64,000 nt of DNA, taken from assembly GCA_051294375.1 (NCBI GenBank), contig CM119270.1, forward strand, positions 16,266,019 to 16,330,018, given 5' to 3'. Within the stretch, counting starts at the first letter, position 1; the number at the start of each line of letters is the position of its first letter. The DNA comes from Paraspadella gotoi. Its lineage: Eukaryota > Chaetognatha. The translations under genes and the position numbers were made by a program. The notes under the pieces are model-generated. The model was not told the origin of the DNA, made no database searches, and saw only the letters and a list, made by a program, of their open reading frames with translations. Shown here piece after piece: positions 21,739-34,493 of this stretch.

Positions 21739-23200
21739 ACAACAAAAATTCATTTTCACCGTCAAAATAAAAAAAAAGTGAAAACATTCGAGGGTCGAAA
21801 AAGAAGGAAAGAATTTACTGCGAAGATAAACCGAGGCTGGAAGAGGGAAGAATCGATTAAGAAGCGATTAGCGAGACATTTCGATGCTGGAGTTCGGTTA
21901 TAAAGTTGGAAAAAAATGTTCGGGTTTAGAATTTAAAAGATCAGACGTTGAAAGAGGGACGGCCGATAGCGACGAAGAAAGAAAAGACGCTGAGGCCTCA
22001 GTGGGGGCGATTTCTCTTTTTTTTTTAAATTTTTGGGTTTTGTCGAAAAAACGATCGTAAACAAAACAAGTTTGAGCAAACAATGTCGGATCTGCCCACG
22101 ACAATTTAGCGGTAAGCAGCTAAAAAGCAGCAAAAAAAAGTCGTAGTTTGATCACAAAGATCAAAGGTTTGATCTTTTCTTATATGTTTGAAAATAAAGT
22201 CAAAGTAAATAGATCGAGCTCCGGGATTTTAACTGATGATAAATAAAATAGCAACCATAAAAAAAAAAACCGGAAAGTCGTTCAACACTTTCAAAAAAAT
22301 GACCAGTAAAAGAAAAGAATCATATGGTCAGAACCGGCTTAATTTAAAGGATCAAACATTATGCTTTAATTTTTTTGTTCCTCGTCATATTTTCCCGACA
22401 TTAATCTTTTCTCCCCAAATTTTTTCCTTTTTTTTTCACTGTCCAAAAAANNNNNNNNNNAAGACATTTCTAGTACGACTGAATTTCTTTTCTTACCTTT
22501 TCAAAGCCCGTATCATTCCACTTCCGAAATCCTTCAGGTAAAAACCTCGCATCTACTGCGAAGTCCACAGTGTTGACTTCATCCCTTTTATACCATCTCT
22601 TCACTACCCTCCATGTTTCCTCCCTTCCTTCTTTTTCTCCCCGTCTCTTTTTTCCTTCCTCCCTTTCCTCTTCTCCATATTTCATATCCCTTTTTTCTCC
22701 TCCTTCCTCCATTTCTCTTCTTTCCTTTTTTCTCTTTCCTTCTTCCTCCCTTTCTTTTCCTCCCTCTCCTCTCCTCATCTCCCCTTGACATAAATTATAC
22801 CTCTGAGACTAAACATCCTTCACTACGTTCGTTGTTTCGATTCTTGTTCACTTCTCTGCTTTGGAATCCTTTGTCTCCTACTTTTACCACACTTGTCCCA
22901 CACTTGTCCTTTAATTAATCTTTTTATTCCACAATTTTATAGAAGAGACTCTTGTCTCACACGTTTCCTTCTCACGCATAAACTTCCATACTTTATGTAA
23001 AGTACGTCACACTTGCCCCTTCTTTCAATTGAAACGCGTTGGATAATTTTCAGTTGCCGAGTTCACAGCCACCATTTTTCTTTATTAGATATATCACTTA
23101 CCTTCGAATACTTTGAATTCCACCAACACTCATCCCTTTTACTTACCCAAACCCTTGCCACTCTTCGGCGACCTCGTCTAATCTCTTCGGTCAAACAAAG
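21739..23200. other. Non-coding; AT-rich then pyrimidine-rich
   Basis: Two small gaps lie nearby. A CCTTTCC/TTCTCC-rich tract occupies about 22,600-22,790. No gene recognised. Confidence 0.6.
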
Positions 23201-23224
23201 GATAAGAGGAAGAGAAAGGGAGAC

Positions 23225-23500
23225 GGGCGCCGGCCGAGTTTTTCCTCTTTCCGCAGCCGCCGCCGCTGCCGCTCCCCGCCGCTCCCCGCCGCTGTCTAGT
23301 GTCCCGCCAAAAAATGACCGACACACAACAATAATAATCCATCAGGCGCTGTCGGGCGGAGAGAAGGCGAAGGGCCGAACTCGACCCCAACGGCACGTCT
23401 CGTAACAGGGGGCGGGAATTTGTGTTAGGAGCCCGCGATGGGCCGCGGGCGCCCGGCCGTACGTTTTGCGCCGTCCAACCTCGAGTGATTACCGAGTCTA
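23225..23500. promoter_or_regulatory. GC-rich CpG island-like segment
   Basis: CCGCCGCCGCTGCCGCTCC-type repeats and GCCGCGGGCGCCCGGCC mark a compositional island in AT-rich DNA. This is the usual look of an animal promoter or first exon, but no exon structure follows. Confidence 0.3.
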
Positions 23501-24110
23501 ACGGTGAAACTAAGATAGAGAAAACGAACAGTGAACAGTGAACACTGAATAGACAGATAGAATGACAGTGAAGATTAAAAATTCTGTGAGAGTTTTTAGG
23601 AAGAACTACGGAACAAAATACAAGTGAAATAGCTAATTTTAATTCTACTACAGTTTATTAATTTTTAGCACCTCAACTTTACTCAACTCTTACGGCAGGT
23701 CCGCGTTCATCCGAAGATCGGTAAAGGGAAATTTTGGAATCGCGGCATCGCAGTATCCGCGGCATCGCAGATATGTATTAAAAAACCATCATATTACTTT
23801 CGGCTTTTGAAGCGTTCCGTATTTATCCTTCTCGTAGCTGCAACTTTTTTTTTCTTTTTCTCCCTCCTTCCTTAACCCCTCCCGCCTTCCCCCTTGCTCA
23901 TCCCCTTTCCACTCTTTCACCCCCTTTCACTCCCCCTTTCACTCCCCCTTCCTTGTCGACCTCCGATTTGCGAGATGTTCCACGGGACCATTTTCGTTAA
24001 GGGGCAAAAATTTTGGAAAAGGTGGGGCCGAGGGAGAAAAGTACCGCTAGATGATGGTGTTGGAAATATGGGGGACGGGGGGGAGGAGGGGGGAGAATGT
24101 GGCTCTCTTG

Positions 24111-24145
24111 TCCGTCGGTCCGTCGGTCCGGTCCGTCGGTCCGTT
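24111..24145. repeat. 8-base GTCCGTCG tandem repeat
   Basis: About four units of the octamer with one interruption. Confidence 0.8.
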
Positions 24146-24429
24146 ATCTAATTCTCGCCGCGAATGAAGGGTAGATGATCGTCGAGGGGAAAAGGGGAAT
24201 TAGCTTTTGACCCGCGGGAATGAGATGGAGTGGGGGAGTTGAGAGGGAGAAGCAGATGGGGAAAGGGAAGGGGAGGAGAAAGAAGGGGGGAGCAGCAAGG
24301 TGAAAACTGGAGAGAAGCAGGGGAGAAAAGAAAGGAGGAAAAGAAACTAAGGTAAGCTGGGGATCTGAGAAATTACATTTATGAAGGAAATAAAAATCGC
24401 CAATTAGTATTTTTGCTCCCATTTAATCG

Positions 24430-25985
24430 GCTGTCGCTTAAATTTCATTTGACATAGTAGGTAACGTTCCCTGGTTCGTTTATATGTTGTGTTTTAAATA
24501 TTGTTTACATATACTTGATAGGAAATACTGTGTCATATATTGCTTGTATGTAAACATTTCAAATTCAACTCGACTCGACACGGCGTTGTGAAAAATAATC
24601 TTACAAAAAAGTTCATATCACGCCCAACTTTAAATCAGAACTCTGCCGTTCTTTATATTTTCTTTTGACTTTGTTCACTTATAATTTTTAGTTCGGCCGA
24701 GTGACTTAGATTGGTAATATAAAAAATGTATTTCTTTGATAACTTTTTGAACCAAAAATTGATGAACGATGAGACTGGTATATATTAAAGCATAATTATG
24801 GGGCATCTTTTCCATTAATTTTTTCAAGTTTCAAATGAGTTTTTTTAAAAAATCTTGATCGAATTTGTCAAAAGTTATATAACAACTTTTGAATTAGATG
24901 TAAACACCCTTGGCCATATTAAAATAATAAAAATATGGATTCTGAAAGAGAAAAAGAATGAATTATGTTTCTTATATAAGCAAAAAATTTGTCTATACTT
25001 CAAATGTTAAATATAATTACTAAGGATTAATGAATTATCATTTGTTGAAAACAAAAAAAAATAAAAATTCATTGTGGAACCTTAAAAAACATTATGTTTA
25101 AATATGAAAATTTTAGGAGTTCAAATTTGTTCCGGCTTGTATTTTAAGAAACTACGATCATGAGTGGCTAAAAGCTGTTTATCAGATTTTTTTTACTTTT
25201 TTCTATCTTCACGGTGTGCACAATTAAAACCTTTTGCATAATGCCCAGTTAGCATATATTAAATACATTTTTTATTAAAAAAGCACGTACAATTCTTTAA
25301 TAACACACTATGCATGTAGCTGTATGGTAAAATTGTTGTTTTATTGTTTATTATAATACAAGGCTTTAATCAATAAAGGCGGTAAATTGCAAAGAAAAAT
25401 GAGTGATTTCAAGGCTCCATATTGATACTGTGATATCAATGAATTTTCTTTGTTCCGGAATCGAAATGTACCTAAGACATTGTAGTTTTATTAGCTAATC
25501 TTTATTTTTATAATTTTAAAGGGTATGTTTGGCAAAACAGTAAGAAACAAAAATGATAACAAATTTTAAGAAAAAAATTTGGATTAATTGCTATTATTTC
25601 TTACTATGACGTCAGTTTATTTTTTTCGTTATGTGCTTGAAAGTTAGGCTAAACCCAACAGAATCGGAATCAGTGCATGACCGCTGTATATTGATTTGAC
25701 TTATACAGTAAATACCGCAAAATAAAAAAAATTTAAAAAGAATTCAGACTTAGCGCCGTTTTTATTTTCAGTATTTTTTAGTCAAGACCTTTATGGATTT
25801 TCTTTGTTCCGGTGGCGTTGGATAGCCCAAACTCTGCAGTTTCAGAAATCATCCATGGTTTTGTAATATTTACTGCGCTACTGGTGCAAAAATTGCTAGG
25901 AACCAAAATTATCCGAAACCGCTTGGTTCTTTCGGATTTTTTTTTAAGCGCGGAGCGACATATCTACATAGTATTAGGCCAAAGT
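24430..25985. other. AT-rich gene desert
   Basis: Strongly AT-rich with frequent stops in all frames. I see no gene, repeat family or signal. Confidence 0.7.
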
Positions 25986-25988
25986 TTT

Positions 25989-25990
<2 letters not shown>

Positions 25991-26029
<39 letters not shown>

Positions 26030-26047
26030 CTCTCTCTCTCTCTCCCT
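25991..26047. repeat. (CT)n microsatellite
   Basis: CT tract with two TTTC interruptions. The next 1.2 kb to 27,250 is non-coding and includes a 246-base gap. Confidence 0.95.
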
Positions 26048-27248
26048 CTAAAATAAATGCAACACCGATTCTATTTACTTTTCTGATATCAATTGATCGT
26101 TTCATTTCATTTTGTTCGGCATTTTTATCCCGACTATCTTCGCCGAAAGGAAAGGCAATTTTCGAAAAAAAAAGATCTGATAATAGAGAAGCTGAAGTGA
26201 GAAAATATATTTAAAATTTATAGGAAAAAACCACCTTCTCTAAAAGTAGCAAGTTGCTGTGAATAAAAGGAAAAGCTAAATGCAGTTCTTGACATCTTCT
26301 TTTAAGGCGTTCGTCTGAAATTTGGAGTTGATAACAGACTTTTAAATCGTGTTCCCTTTCCAAGCCACACTTTTAAACAAGCGCCATTTACTCACTCTCA
26401 TCAAGCGCCTTCCCTCACCTCACCTTACCTTACCTTTACCTTCACTTTAAATGTCCACCACCATCGTTTCACTTTCCCCTTCAATTTCCTTCCGAATCGC
26501 CTCCCCTCACCTCACCACGGGTCAGTCCAGAGACCGTGACCACAGGTCGACCCAATTTTAGATTAAAGTTCCGCCTTGGAAATCCGGACCGAGAAAAGGA
26601 GAATCGCCGGACGAGAATCTCTCCCTTACCTCTTAACCCACCCGATCATTTCATCCGNNNNNNNNNNNNNNNNNNNNNNNNNNNNNNNNNNNNNNNNNNN
26701 NNNNNNNNNNNNNNNNNNNNNNNNNNNNNNNNNNNNNNNNNNNNNNNNNNNNNNNNNNNNNNNNNNNNNNNNNNNNNNNNNNNNNNNNNNNNNNNNNNNN
26801 NNNNNNNNNNNNNNNNNNNNNNNNNNNNNNNNNNNNNNNNNNNNNNNNNNNNNNNNNNNNNNNNNNNNNNNNNNNNNNNNNNNNNNNNNNNNNNNNNNNN
26901 NNNAAGTTACAAATGGAATAAGAAGTAAAACAAAAATTAATTACATATTTCGACCACAAATGAAATGAAAATTAATTTATCATGACATGAAATGACTAGA
27001 CATTCTAATTTTAAATAAATCTTTTTTGTTCTTTCAAAAAGAAAACGTTCCCCGCTTTCACTTTCTTTTCAGCCACAAAAATTTCCTTCCATTTTATTTC
27101 CCCGTTAAATTTTCTCTCCACTAAGCGAAAAAATTATTCTCTTTTCGATCGTAAACTGATTTCGCTGTAAACTGTGGAGCAATTTGGAGCAAATCTAGCG
27201 AATAAAGCGAAAAGAAAGAAAAAAGGGACCAGCTTCGCTTTTAAAAGT

Positions 27249-27251
<3 letters not shown>

Positions 27252-27303
<52 letters not shown>
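27252..27303. repeat. (CT)n microsatellite, pure
   Basis: About 26 uninterrupted CT units. The following 27,304-28,046 is non-coding with a purine-rich part at 27,455-27,610 before a 435-base gap. Confidence 0.97.
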
Positions 27304-27306
<3 letters not shown>

Positions 27307-28519
27307 CGCTCATAACCATAAAAGCAATAAAGTGAATTTTCCTTTTTTTATTTGTTCGACCCGGCGCCGAGGTTCCGGGTTCGAGACCCGAAAGAGACAA
27401 ACTTTTATTTAAATTTCTTTTTTTCCCTTTTTTATCGTCCGGCGTTTAAAAAGGAAGGAGGGGCGAACAAACAATGGTGGGAGAGGAGGAGGAAGAGGAG
27501 GAAGAGTAGGTAGATGAGGAAGAGGGGCTAAGGGAATAGGGAGGGAGGAAAGGAGAGGGTAAAGGTGAGGAGTTTAAAGAAGAGAAGGACAAAGAAGAAG
27601 AGGAGGTAGGAAAACGACATTTTCGTGGAATAATAAAAATTTCAAAATATTATAAAGTGTCAAAAATAATTCCACAATTCTACAATTTCTACGATTTGTC
27701 TGTATTTTGACACATCGGTTGGTTTTGTGACACATTTTCATTTTGTGAGACGGAGGTTGGCTTCTGCTCCCGATATTTAATGTTTGGAAGTAAAATGAAA
27801 AAAGATTAAGAATTGTAACATTTGTTTTTTCTTTTCTTATTTTTTAAAGGCGCTTAAATTCTGAATATTGGAATATGTATCTTGTTTGCACAATAATGTT
27901 TTAAAAAAAAGAGCAGCCTCGAAGAAATATAAAGTCTGGAAGAAATGAATAGAGTCAAGTTCAGTCTGGTGATCGCGAAGAAAAGAAAAGGAAAAGAAAA
28001 ATTAGGTCGTCGGGGGAAAGAAGAAAAAAAGAAAGAAAGAAAAAAANNNNNNNNNNNNNNNNNNNNNNNNNNNNNNNNNNNNNNNNNNNNNNNNNNNNNN
28101 NNNNNNNNNNNNNNNNNNNNNNNNNNNNNNNNNNNNNNNNNNNNNNNNNNNNNNNNNNNNNNNNNNNNNNNNNNNNNNNNNNNNNNNNNNNNNNNNNNNN
28201 NNNNNNNNNNNNNNNNNNNNNNNNNNNNNNNNNNNNNNNNNNNNNNNNNNNNNNNNNNNNNNNNNNNNNNNNNNNNNNNNNNNNNNNNNNNNNNNNNNNN
28301 NNNNNNNNNNNNNNNNNNNNNNNNNNNNNNNNNNNNNNNNNNNNNNNNNNNNNNNNNNNNNNNNNNNNNNNNNNNNNNNNNNNNNNNNNNNNNNNNNNNN
28401 NNNNNNNNNNNNNNNNNNNNNNNNNNNNNNNNNNNNNNNNNNNNNNNNNNNNNNNNNNNNNNNNNNNNNNNNNNNNNNNNNACATGAAACGAAGAAAGGT
28501 TTTTTGTTAACAATAAAAC

Positions 28520-28725
28520 ATTTTAATGGGAAGAAGAAGAGGAAGAAGAGGGAGAGGAAAAAGAAGGACAGGAAGAAGAGGGAGAGGAAGAAGAGGGAGG
28601 AGAAGAGAGAAGAAAGAGAGATGAAATAGGTAGAGGGAGGAAAAGGAGAGGGAGAGATGAAAGAGGTAGAGGGAGGAAAAGGAGAGGGAGAGGTGAAAGA
28701 GGTAGAGGGAGAAAGTTAAGAGAGG
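28520..28725. repeat. Purine-rich minisatellite, ~40-base units
   Basis: The unit AGGTAGAGGGAGGAAAAGG with following GAGAGGGAGAG repeats three times between 28,626 and 28,715. Upstream, shorter GAAGAAGAGGGAGAG units repeat. Confidence 0.8.
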
Positions 28726-29008
28726 AGACGAGAGTGAAAAGCGAAAAAGTAGAATCCTCCTAAACGTGAGGGTGGATTCACAAGACGAATGACTTTTTCA
28801 AAAAGTGGCGGCTGCGACTGCGGCTGCGGCTGCGGCTGCGGCGGCTGCCGTGTCGGCTGTGGCGTCGTTGGCGTCATCGGCGTCGGCGACAACTGTAAAG
28901 GTTCCTCCTTGTTTTTCTTTTTTNNNNNNNNNNTTTTTCTTTTTCTTTTTTTCATTAGATTTTCCTTTTTATTATGAAATTGGTACAAGCAATATAAAAA
29001 TTATCCAT

Positions 29009-29180
29009 TCATTTAATAAATAAGCTATCTTTCCCCTGACTTTGGACAGGCTTTGGTGGTTTAAGGCCTCCATCACTCTTACAAGATAATGACATAGCAG
29101 GTCCCTGCAAGCTTTCAATCAAGAGTCTCTCACGGTCGAGTTTATTCACTCCCACATTATACTGGAGTTGATTCCGAAAA
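29009..29180 (-). mobile_element. Gag/PNMA-like coding remnant
   Basis: Read on the minus strand, about 57 codons are open before a TGA at 29,009-29,011. The segment DRERLLIESLQGPAMS resembles the R-L-L-E-S-L-x-G-P-A signature of PNMA and related Ty3-type Gag capsid domains; the preceding residues are polar and the following part is not recognisable. Neither a full capsid domain, a CCHC knuckle, a polymerase nor LTRs are visible. It is best read as a small broken piece of a retroelement-derived gene. Identification rests on one short motif. Confidence 0.35.
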
Positions 29181-30461
29181 CGATTTAAATATCAGAATTA
29201 GCCCTGTCAAGCCATGTCAATCGTGTCAACCATGTCATGTCATGTCAACAGATGCCTGGGAATATTTTGGTTTCGACAAAAAAAAACAAAAACTGTCATA
29301 GATTTTGATATCGGGCGAACGACGACGACGACGACCATGATGATTAACCATCATCCATATAACATCAACATCCCCAGCACAACATCACTTTCTTTCATGT
29401 GCTCTTATAAAACTCGCCTTTCTTAATAAGTTTCCAGCGCTATGAAATAAAAGAAATGGATATTAGAAACGTGAAAATATGGTACAGGAAAAGAAAGCCT
29501 TATTGAGAGAGAGAGAGAGATAGAAAGAGAGAGAGAGACATTTGTATGCAGAGCGTGGAACTTTGACTGGAAACTGCAAAAGGATAAGGAAGAGGAGGTG
29601 GAATAGGAGGAGGAGGAGGAGAAAGAGGAGCAGTAGGAGGAGGAGGAATAAGAGGAGAAACAGAAAAAAAAAGAGATAAAAATGGACTTTGCGGTCAGTG
29701 GGAGAAAAAGAGAGGATGACCGGGAGAGCATCTGGATTAAGGAAAAATAAGGAAGAGAAATAAAGAAAGAAAATAAAAAGGAGAAGGAAGTGAAATAAGA
29801 AGGGAAGCAAACAAGAAAATCACTGGAGCAGGAAACGCTGGGGATTAGACGTTATGTTTCTGTATATTTGGTATTAAATTAATAGGGGTAATGAAATGTC
29901 TCGATGAAATATAATTGATCCCATCCCAGAAGACATCACTAAACTCAGATATTGACAAATATACTGAAATTGTAAATGATACTAAAAAATAAAAATTGCC
30001 CAATCGAAAATAATTGTACTACATGAGTAAACAATTTTTTTTAACAAAAATATTTATTCGTTAAGAAAATTATAATTCTTTTTATTTTCATTTTGTATCT
30101 GCTAATTTAATTTTCTAATTTATCATATTCACATCACTAATCATATTCTTCAATTGTAAGCGTTGGCCCGTTGGCGAGCAATCGATAATGACATATATCA
30201 CTACCGCGTCTCAGTTTCCTATCTCTATGAAAACTTTCTTTTATCTCTGCTTAAAGATACCATACTACTAAATTTATAGTAAAATTTAAAAACTATAAGT
30301 AGAGCCACGAAAATTATTCTGTGATCTGTATTCAATGACAGGTTATCTTCTTTTTCTACTCTAAGCTTGATACCTCCAAATCGCATAACAATAATTTATA
30401 TTCATAGATTAATTTAGGATAATAATTATCATTTCAAAATTTTGCATTATTTCCCATACTT

Positions 30462-32116
30462 TTAAAGTTCATTTAATTTTTTTTTACCCGAATCTCTCTT
30501 TGAAACAAACTTCTCGTAACGTATCCACATAATGCACTGCGCAGTAGGCTCTAATCCCTGCTCCTCAGAGATTTGATCTCTCTGAGAATGAGCATTGGTC
30601 CAAAAAAAGCCCGCCGCGAATGGATAGATGACATGCGCAAGCAGAAGCCAACCACGCCACGTTGAGTGCTTGAATAGGCTGCTGTTGCTATTGTCGCGGG
30701 CCTTCCTCATTTCGCTGCAGAAATAAGAAAAACGAACCATAATGGTCATGAAGGTAGTCCAACGAGAGCTCATTTTTGGGCGCTCATTATTTGAAGGAAT
30801 AAATCAGGGAAAAGCGGATAGAGAAAGTTTGATGATTTTGGGAAAAAGTCTGTCACGGATTTTTCGTTTCACGAGTCCATTGAACCTCTTCTTCATCGAA
30901 CGGCAACAAACGACCAAAATTTCCGTTCCTAGTTTCGCAAATCAGATTCGAGCATCCCGAGTCATATCCTGGGAACTATGAGCGTAAACCCGATCAGTCT
31001 CGTCAGCCAGGGCTGAGGATTCGCGAAGCCTCGCGTGCTCATCGCGTAAGCGTGGAGATTTCAAAGAAAGCTGAAAGTCGGAAACATTCCGCTTACCTTG
31101 GCTCATATTTCTTTAAGCATCCGGACTTCGGCGAGACTGACGACCCGCCTGTGAGGTGGGCGTGCAGTTTGCACTGCTAAGTGATGACAGGCCATCGACG
31201 CAATAGTGCGTCCAAGTTGGCTCCGCGGTACGAACTGAAGTGGAATTAGGCACGTCGCGTTCGGTAGAAAGGGCATTCATCACTTGGGTCGCCAGAGGTT
31301 AAAACAGCCATGGAGCAAGAAGTTTTCATGCGGACTTAATATTAAAGGCTGTCGCCCAATTATAAAATATATAGAGTTGATTTTGTCAGTGCAGAAAGTT
31401 TCACCCCGTTTACGATTTTCGCCCCAGAAGCTCTTGTTAGAAGGCGGCAACGTCTGTGACAACCGCTGATGATCCTTCAAGCTTGTCGTCCTCAGTTTTT
31501 CGACGAGGTTTGCATCCCCGAATGCCATTATGGATTTTCCCATCTACGATGTCCATGAATGAAAGGTTGCACACCAAAACCTGTTTGTGCTTGTCCAGTT
31601 CTACGGAACCTCGAAGTAGTTTCACCCTCCAGAGCGCCCGAACGGGACGTCAATGGGCTTTCGATGATCCTTTGTCCATCGACGCCTTCCATGTACGTCA
31701 GTGTCGAGGACCTCGAAGTTGGGACGAAACTTTCCATCTCGACGAAAAACAAAAGACCATCTTCCTTCTCCGGCCAAATTCGTCGAATTCGTAGCCTCAC
31801 ATGGGATTCGGCGCGGCAACTCGCTCAAACTGCCCTCGTCAAATCTTCCGCTTTCAGCGGCGCGAGGCTCTCGAGGGAAGAAGGCGATCGATATTGAGAA
31901 CCGGTTTCCGCCGGAGTTGGATGTTCTCGAAGTAGGCCTCGAGCGGCTTCTAGAGGTCGCCGAGTCTCCCGTCCAGAATCCTGATTGACGCGTCCCAACT
32001 TTATCCTCGATATCTTCGACAGCGGCGGAAATACGTTCGGATGCTGAAGAAGGAGGTGGTGCCATGACGACGAACGAACCCGTCATCCGAAACAGTTTGA
32101 GTCGGTTAAAACCCAA
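30462..32116 (-). CDS. CoA-dependent acyltransferase-like protein (copy A, frameshifted)
   Basis: Minus-strand coding sequence of about 1.6 kb without visible introns, broken by many indels. Pieces in order: a start near 32,116 or 32,086; a Glu/Arg-rich helical segment (GRLGESRSRLEAYFENIQL in copy B frame); KLLRGSVELDKHKQVLV leading to a V-D-G near 31,540; LVEKL and RLSQTLP; then LQLTAEQLDQLLRRC and GTL/ATLQAVVSLA-type helix; and the C-terminal HSQRDQISEEQGLE ending at TAA. This order fits the chloramphenicol-acetyltransferase/condensation-domain superfamily (alcohol acetyltransferase or PapA type), whose HxxxDG motif holds the catalytic His. The His here is blurred by frame errors. Substrate and location are unknown. 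It is divergent from the transporter gene 2.1 kb away. Confidence 0.6.
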
Positions 32117-33469
32117 TCACTGATTTTTGTTTTTGAAGGGATTTTAGACTCGTTAAAAAATAGGGAAAAAAAAGGAAAAGTTTTCGAAGAGGATAAGACT
32201 AAATGGAGAGGAATGGACTTTAAACACTGAATCAAAGTTAGTCTGAAATTATTAATAATTACTAATAATTACTATTGCTTAAATAATTAACGAACCTAAA
32301 TTTCTTTGTGAAGTAATTTGCAATCAAAAATTAGGACCCGTAACAATGACTATGATCAACTCGCCCTGAGTTTTGTTTCCAAGCTCTTTTTTTTTTTTTT
32401 TTGATCGTAACAAACGAGTAACGGAAGTTGATTGCATGCGATTTATTAATGATTATATAATATTTATATTATATTTATAAATGATTAAATGAACAAACAT
32501 TCAAAGGCCAAACGGTCAATTTTTTTTGCCAACCTTCAGGGAGGAGTCAATGAAGAAGTTGAAATCATGAGCTTTCTCTTAAGCTTATTACACTTTAATC
32601 TTTAACATCCAAACCCTTTATTATCATGTTTAACTTTCATAAAATTATAATCTTTAAAATTTTAGAATCCAATTCACATTATTTTATACCCATGAAAATT
32701 TGCAAAATTACTTTGTCACTATTTTATATTTCATGAAGGATTTAGTATTTAATCTATATTATTTTAAACAAATATATATTGCCTTTCTTTTTTTTAAAAA
32801 ATGTTTCATTTATATCTAATAATTCAATTTGTGGAAGGGAAAGTCTAGTGTTGTCTTTCTGGGAAAATAGAAGGAGCATCTCTTATACAACACAAGGTTT
32901 CTGAACCTAAAATCGAATATTTCTTTAGGCTTTCAGCTCCGATGCGTATTTTTTTTCCTCTTCTTTCTCCTTTCTTTTTCTTCTCTTTCCTTTTTTTTTT
33001 CCTTTCCTCCGTTTCCTCCGGAAGGTCAAGGTTTTTCTTTTAATGTTTACTCGAAATTTCTGACGTCATCAATGGACTGAAGAGGCCCTGGGGACTCACG
33101 GTCCCGTGAATAACTGAGAGGAGGCGGAAAGGAGATGGTAAGGAGATGCGGGAGGTGATGGGAAGAGATGTGGAAGGGGCATGGGGAAGCAATGGGGAAA
33201 AAGATGGGGAGGTGATGAGGAAAAGATTTAAAAGGACGATGGCGAAGAGATGGCGAAGAGATGGCGGAAGAAATGGGCGAAGAGATGGGGAAGAGATGAT
33301 GGAAGCGATGGGAAGCAAATGCGGGGAAAGAAATGGGGAATATATATGAGGGATGGTTAAAATGATGGGGAAGGAGATGGGAAGGAGTAGAAAAGAGGTT
33401 GAGATGATGTTTTAAAAAAGAACAGGAGGAGGAGGACACTTAAATGAAGAAAGATTTTAATCACTCGTC

Positions 33470-33547
<78 letters not shown>

Positions 33548-34493
33548 CCTTTTTCTCGAGCGCTAATACCATATATTCCTTCGGACGCGCATCATCAATC
33601 TTATCAACGTCTTGTTATTAAACTCGAGACGAGAGAGAATCTATTAAAGCCCCCACGTGAAAATATTTGTTGTTTTAGGGTTCAAAAAACCGCGAGGGTC
33701 GTTGTTGTGTTGTCGTTGTTGTCGTTGAATCTTCGTCAAATGTTGTCGTCAGGGATGAGGAAAAGAAGAGCTGAGGGAGAAAATGGAAACAAATTAGTTG
33801 ACAAGGAACGACTCGCTTTCGTTCTTATTTTTTTTTCCTACTGCCGAGGAGAGATAGAAATAATAACTGCTATTTATTATGATGAAATGCGATTATGGAA
33901 TCCACGTTTTATTGCGGACAAAACGTTTCCCGCCAATTAATCAGAGTTAGATTATTACAATTTCGCTAAAGTTCCATGTTTTAAAAATGGTTTCTTACAC
34001 TAACGAATTCAAATGGATTTTGTATTCAGATTAGAATGCCCGTTCCGGGGACAAAAACTTACAAGGAGAAAAACAAAATTAATTTTCGTCTAACGTTTTA
34101 AAATGGCTGCTTGGTGTAACAAAGTTAGCCGTAAAATCGCAAACGGAAAGCATCAAATCAAGATAACACGAATATAATTAAAAAATTAAATAATTAAATT
34201 ATTGGACCAAAAAGGCACAAAAACGGGATTCGGGAATCAGAGAAAAGAAAAGAAAATCCAAGTGAGATCTTCGGACTGGCATTCTACTAACCTTTGACTA
34301 TTGCAATTAATTAAATATTTAATCGCGGTAAATTAATTATCGAATTCAGGATGACCCTCTCGCTCTCATACGAGAGAGAAGCGTCTTGAGGAAAACCTTT
34401 TGGTGAGAAGTTGGGTGATAATTTAATTTATAAATAAATATAAACTATACTAATTCTATTATTATAAACAGTTATCTCTTTTTCCCCCCCAAG
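32117..34493. other. Intergenic region of copy A
   Basis: Divergent intergenic DNA between the two genes. It holds AT-rich sequence, a GATGGGGAAGA-type 12-base minisatellite (about 33,125-33,360), a (CT)n tract (33,475-33,545) and GTT/GTC repeats near 33,705-33,730. A start-exon candidate equivalent to copy B 46,932 lies near 34,203 but its ATG is not preserved. Confidence 0.7.

Noticed and set aside
27365-27395. B-box-like GGTTCGAGACC suggesting a tRNA
   Set aside because: No upstream A box, anticodon arm or matching acceptor stem; at most a tRNA-derived scrap.
33040-33440. Minus-strand frames rich in Ser/Pro/Phe/Ile (also 45,832-46,131)
   Set aside because: They are the complement of the 12-base minisatellite.
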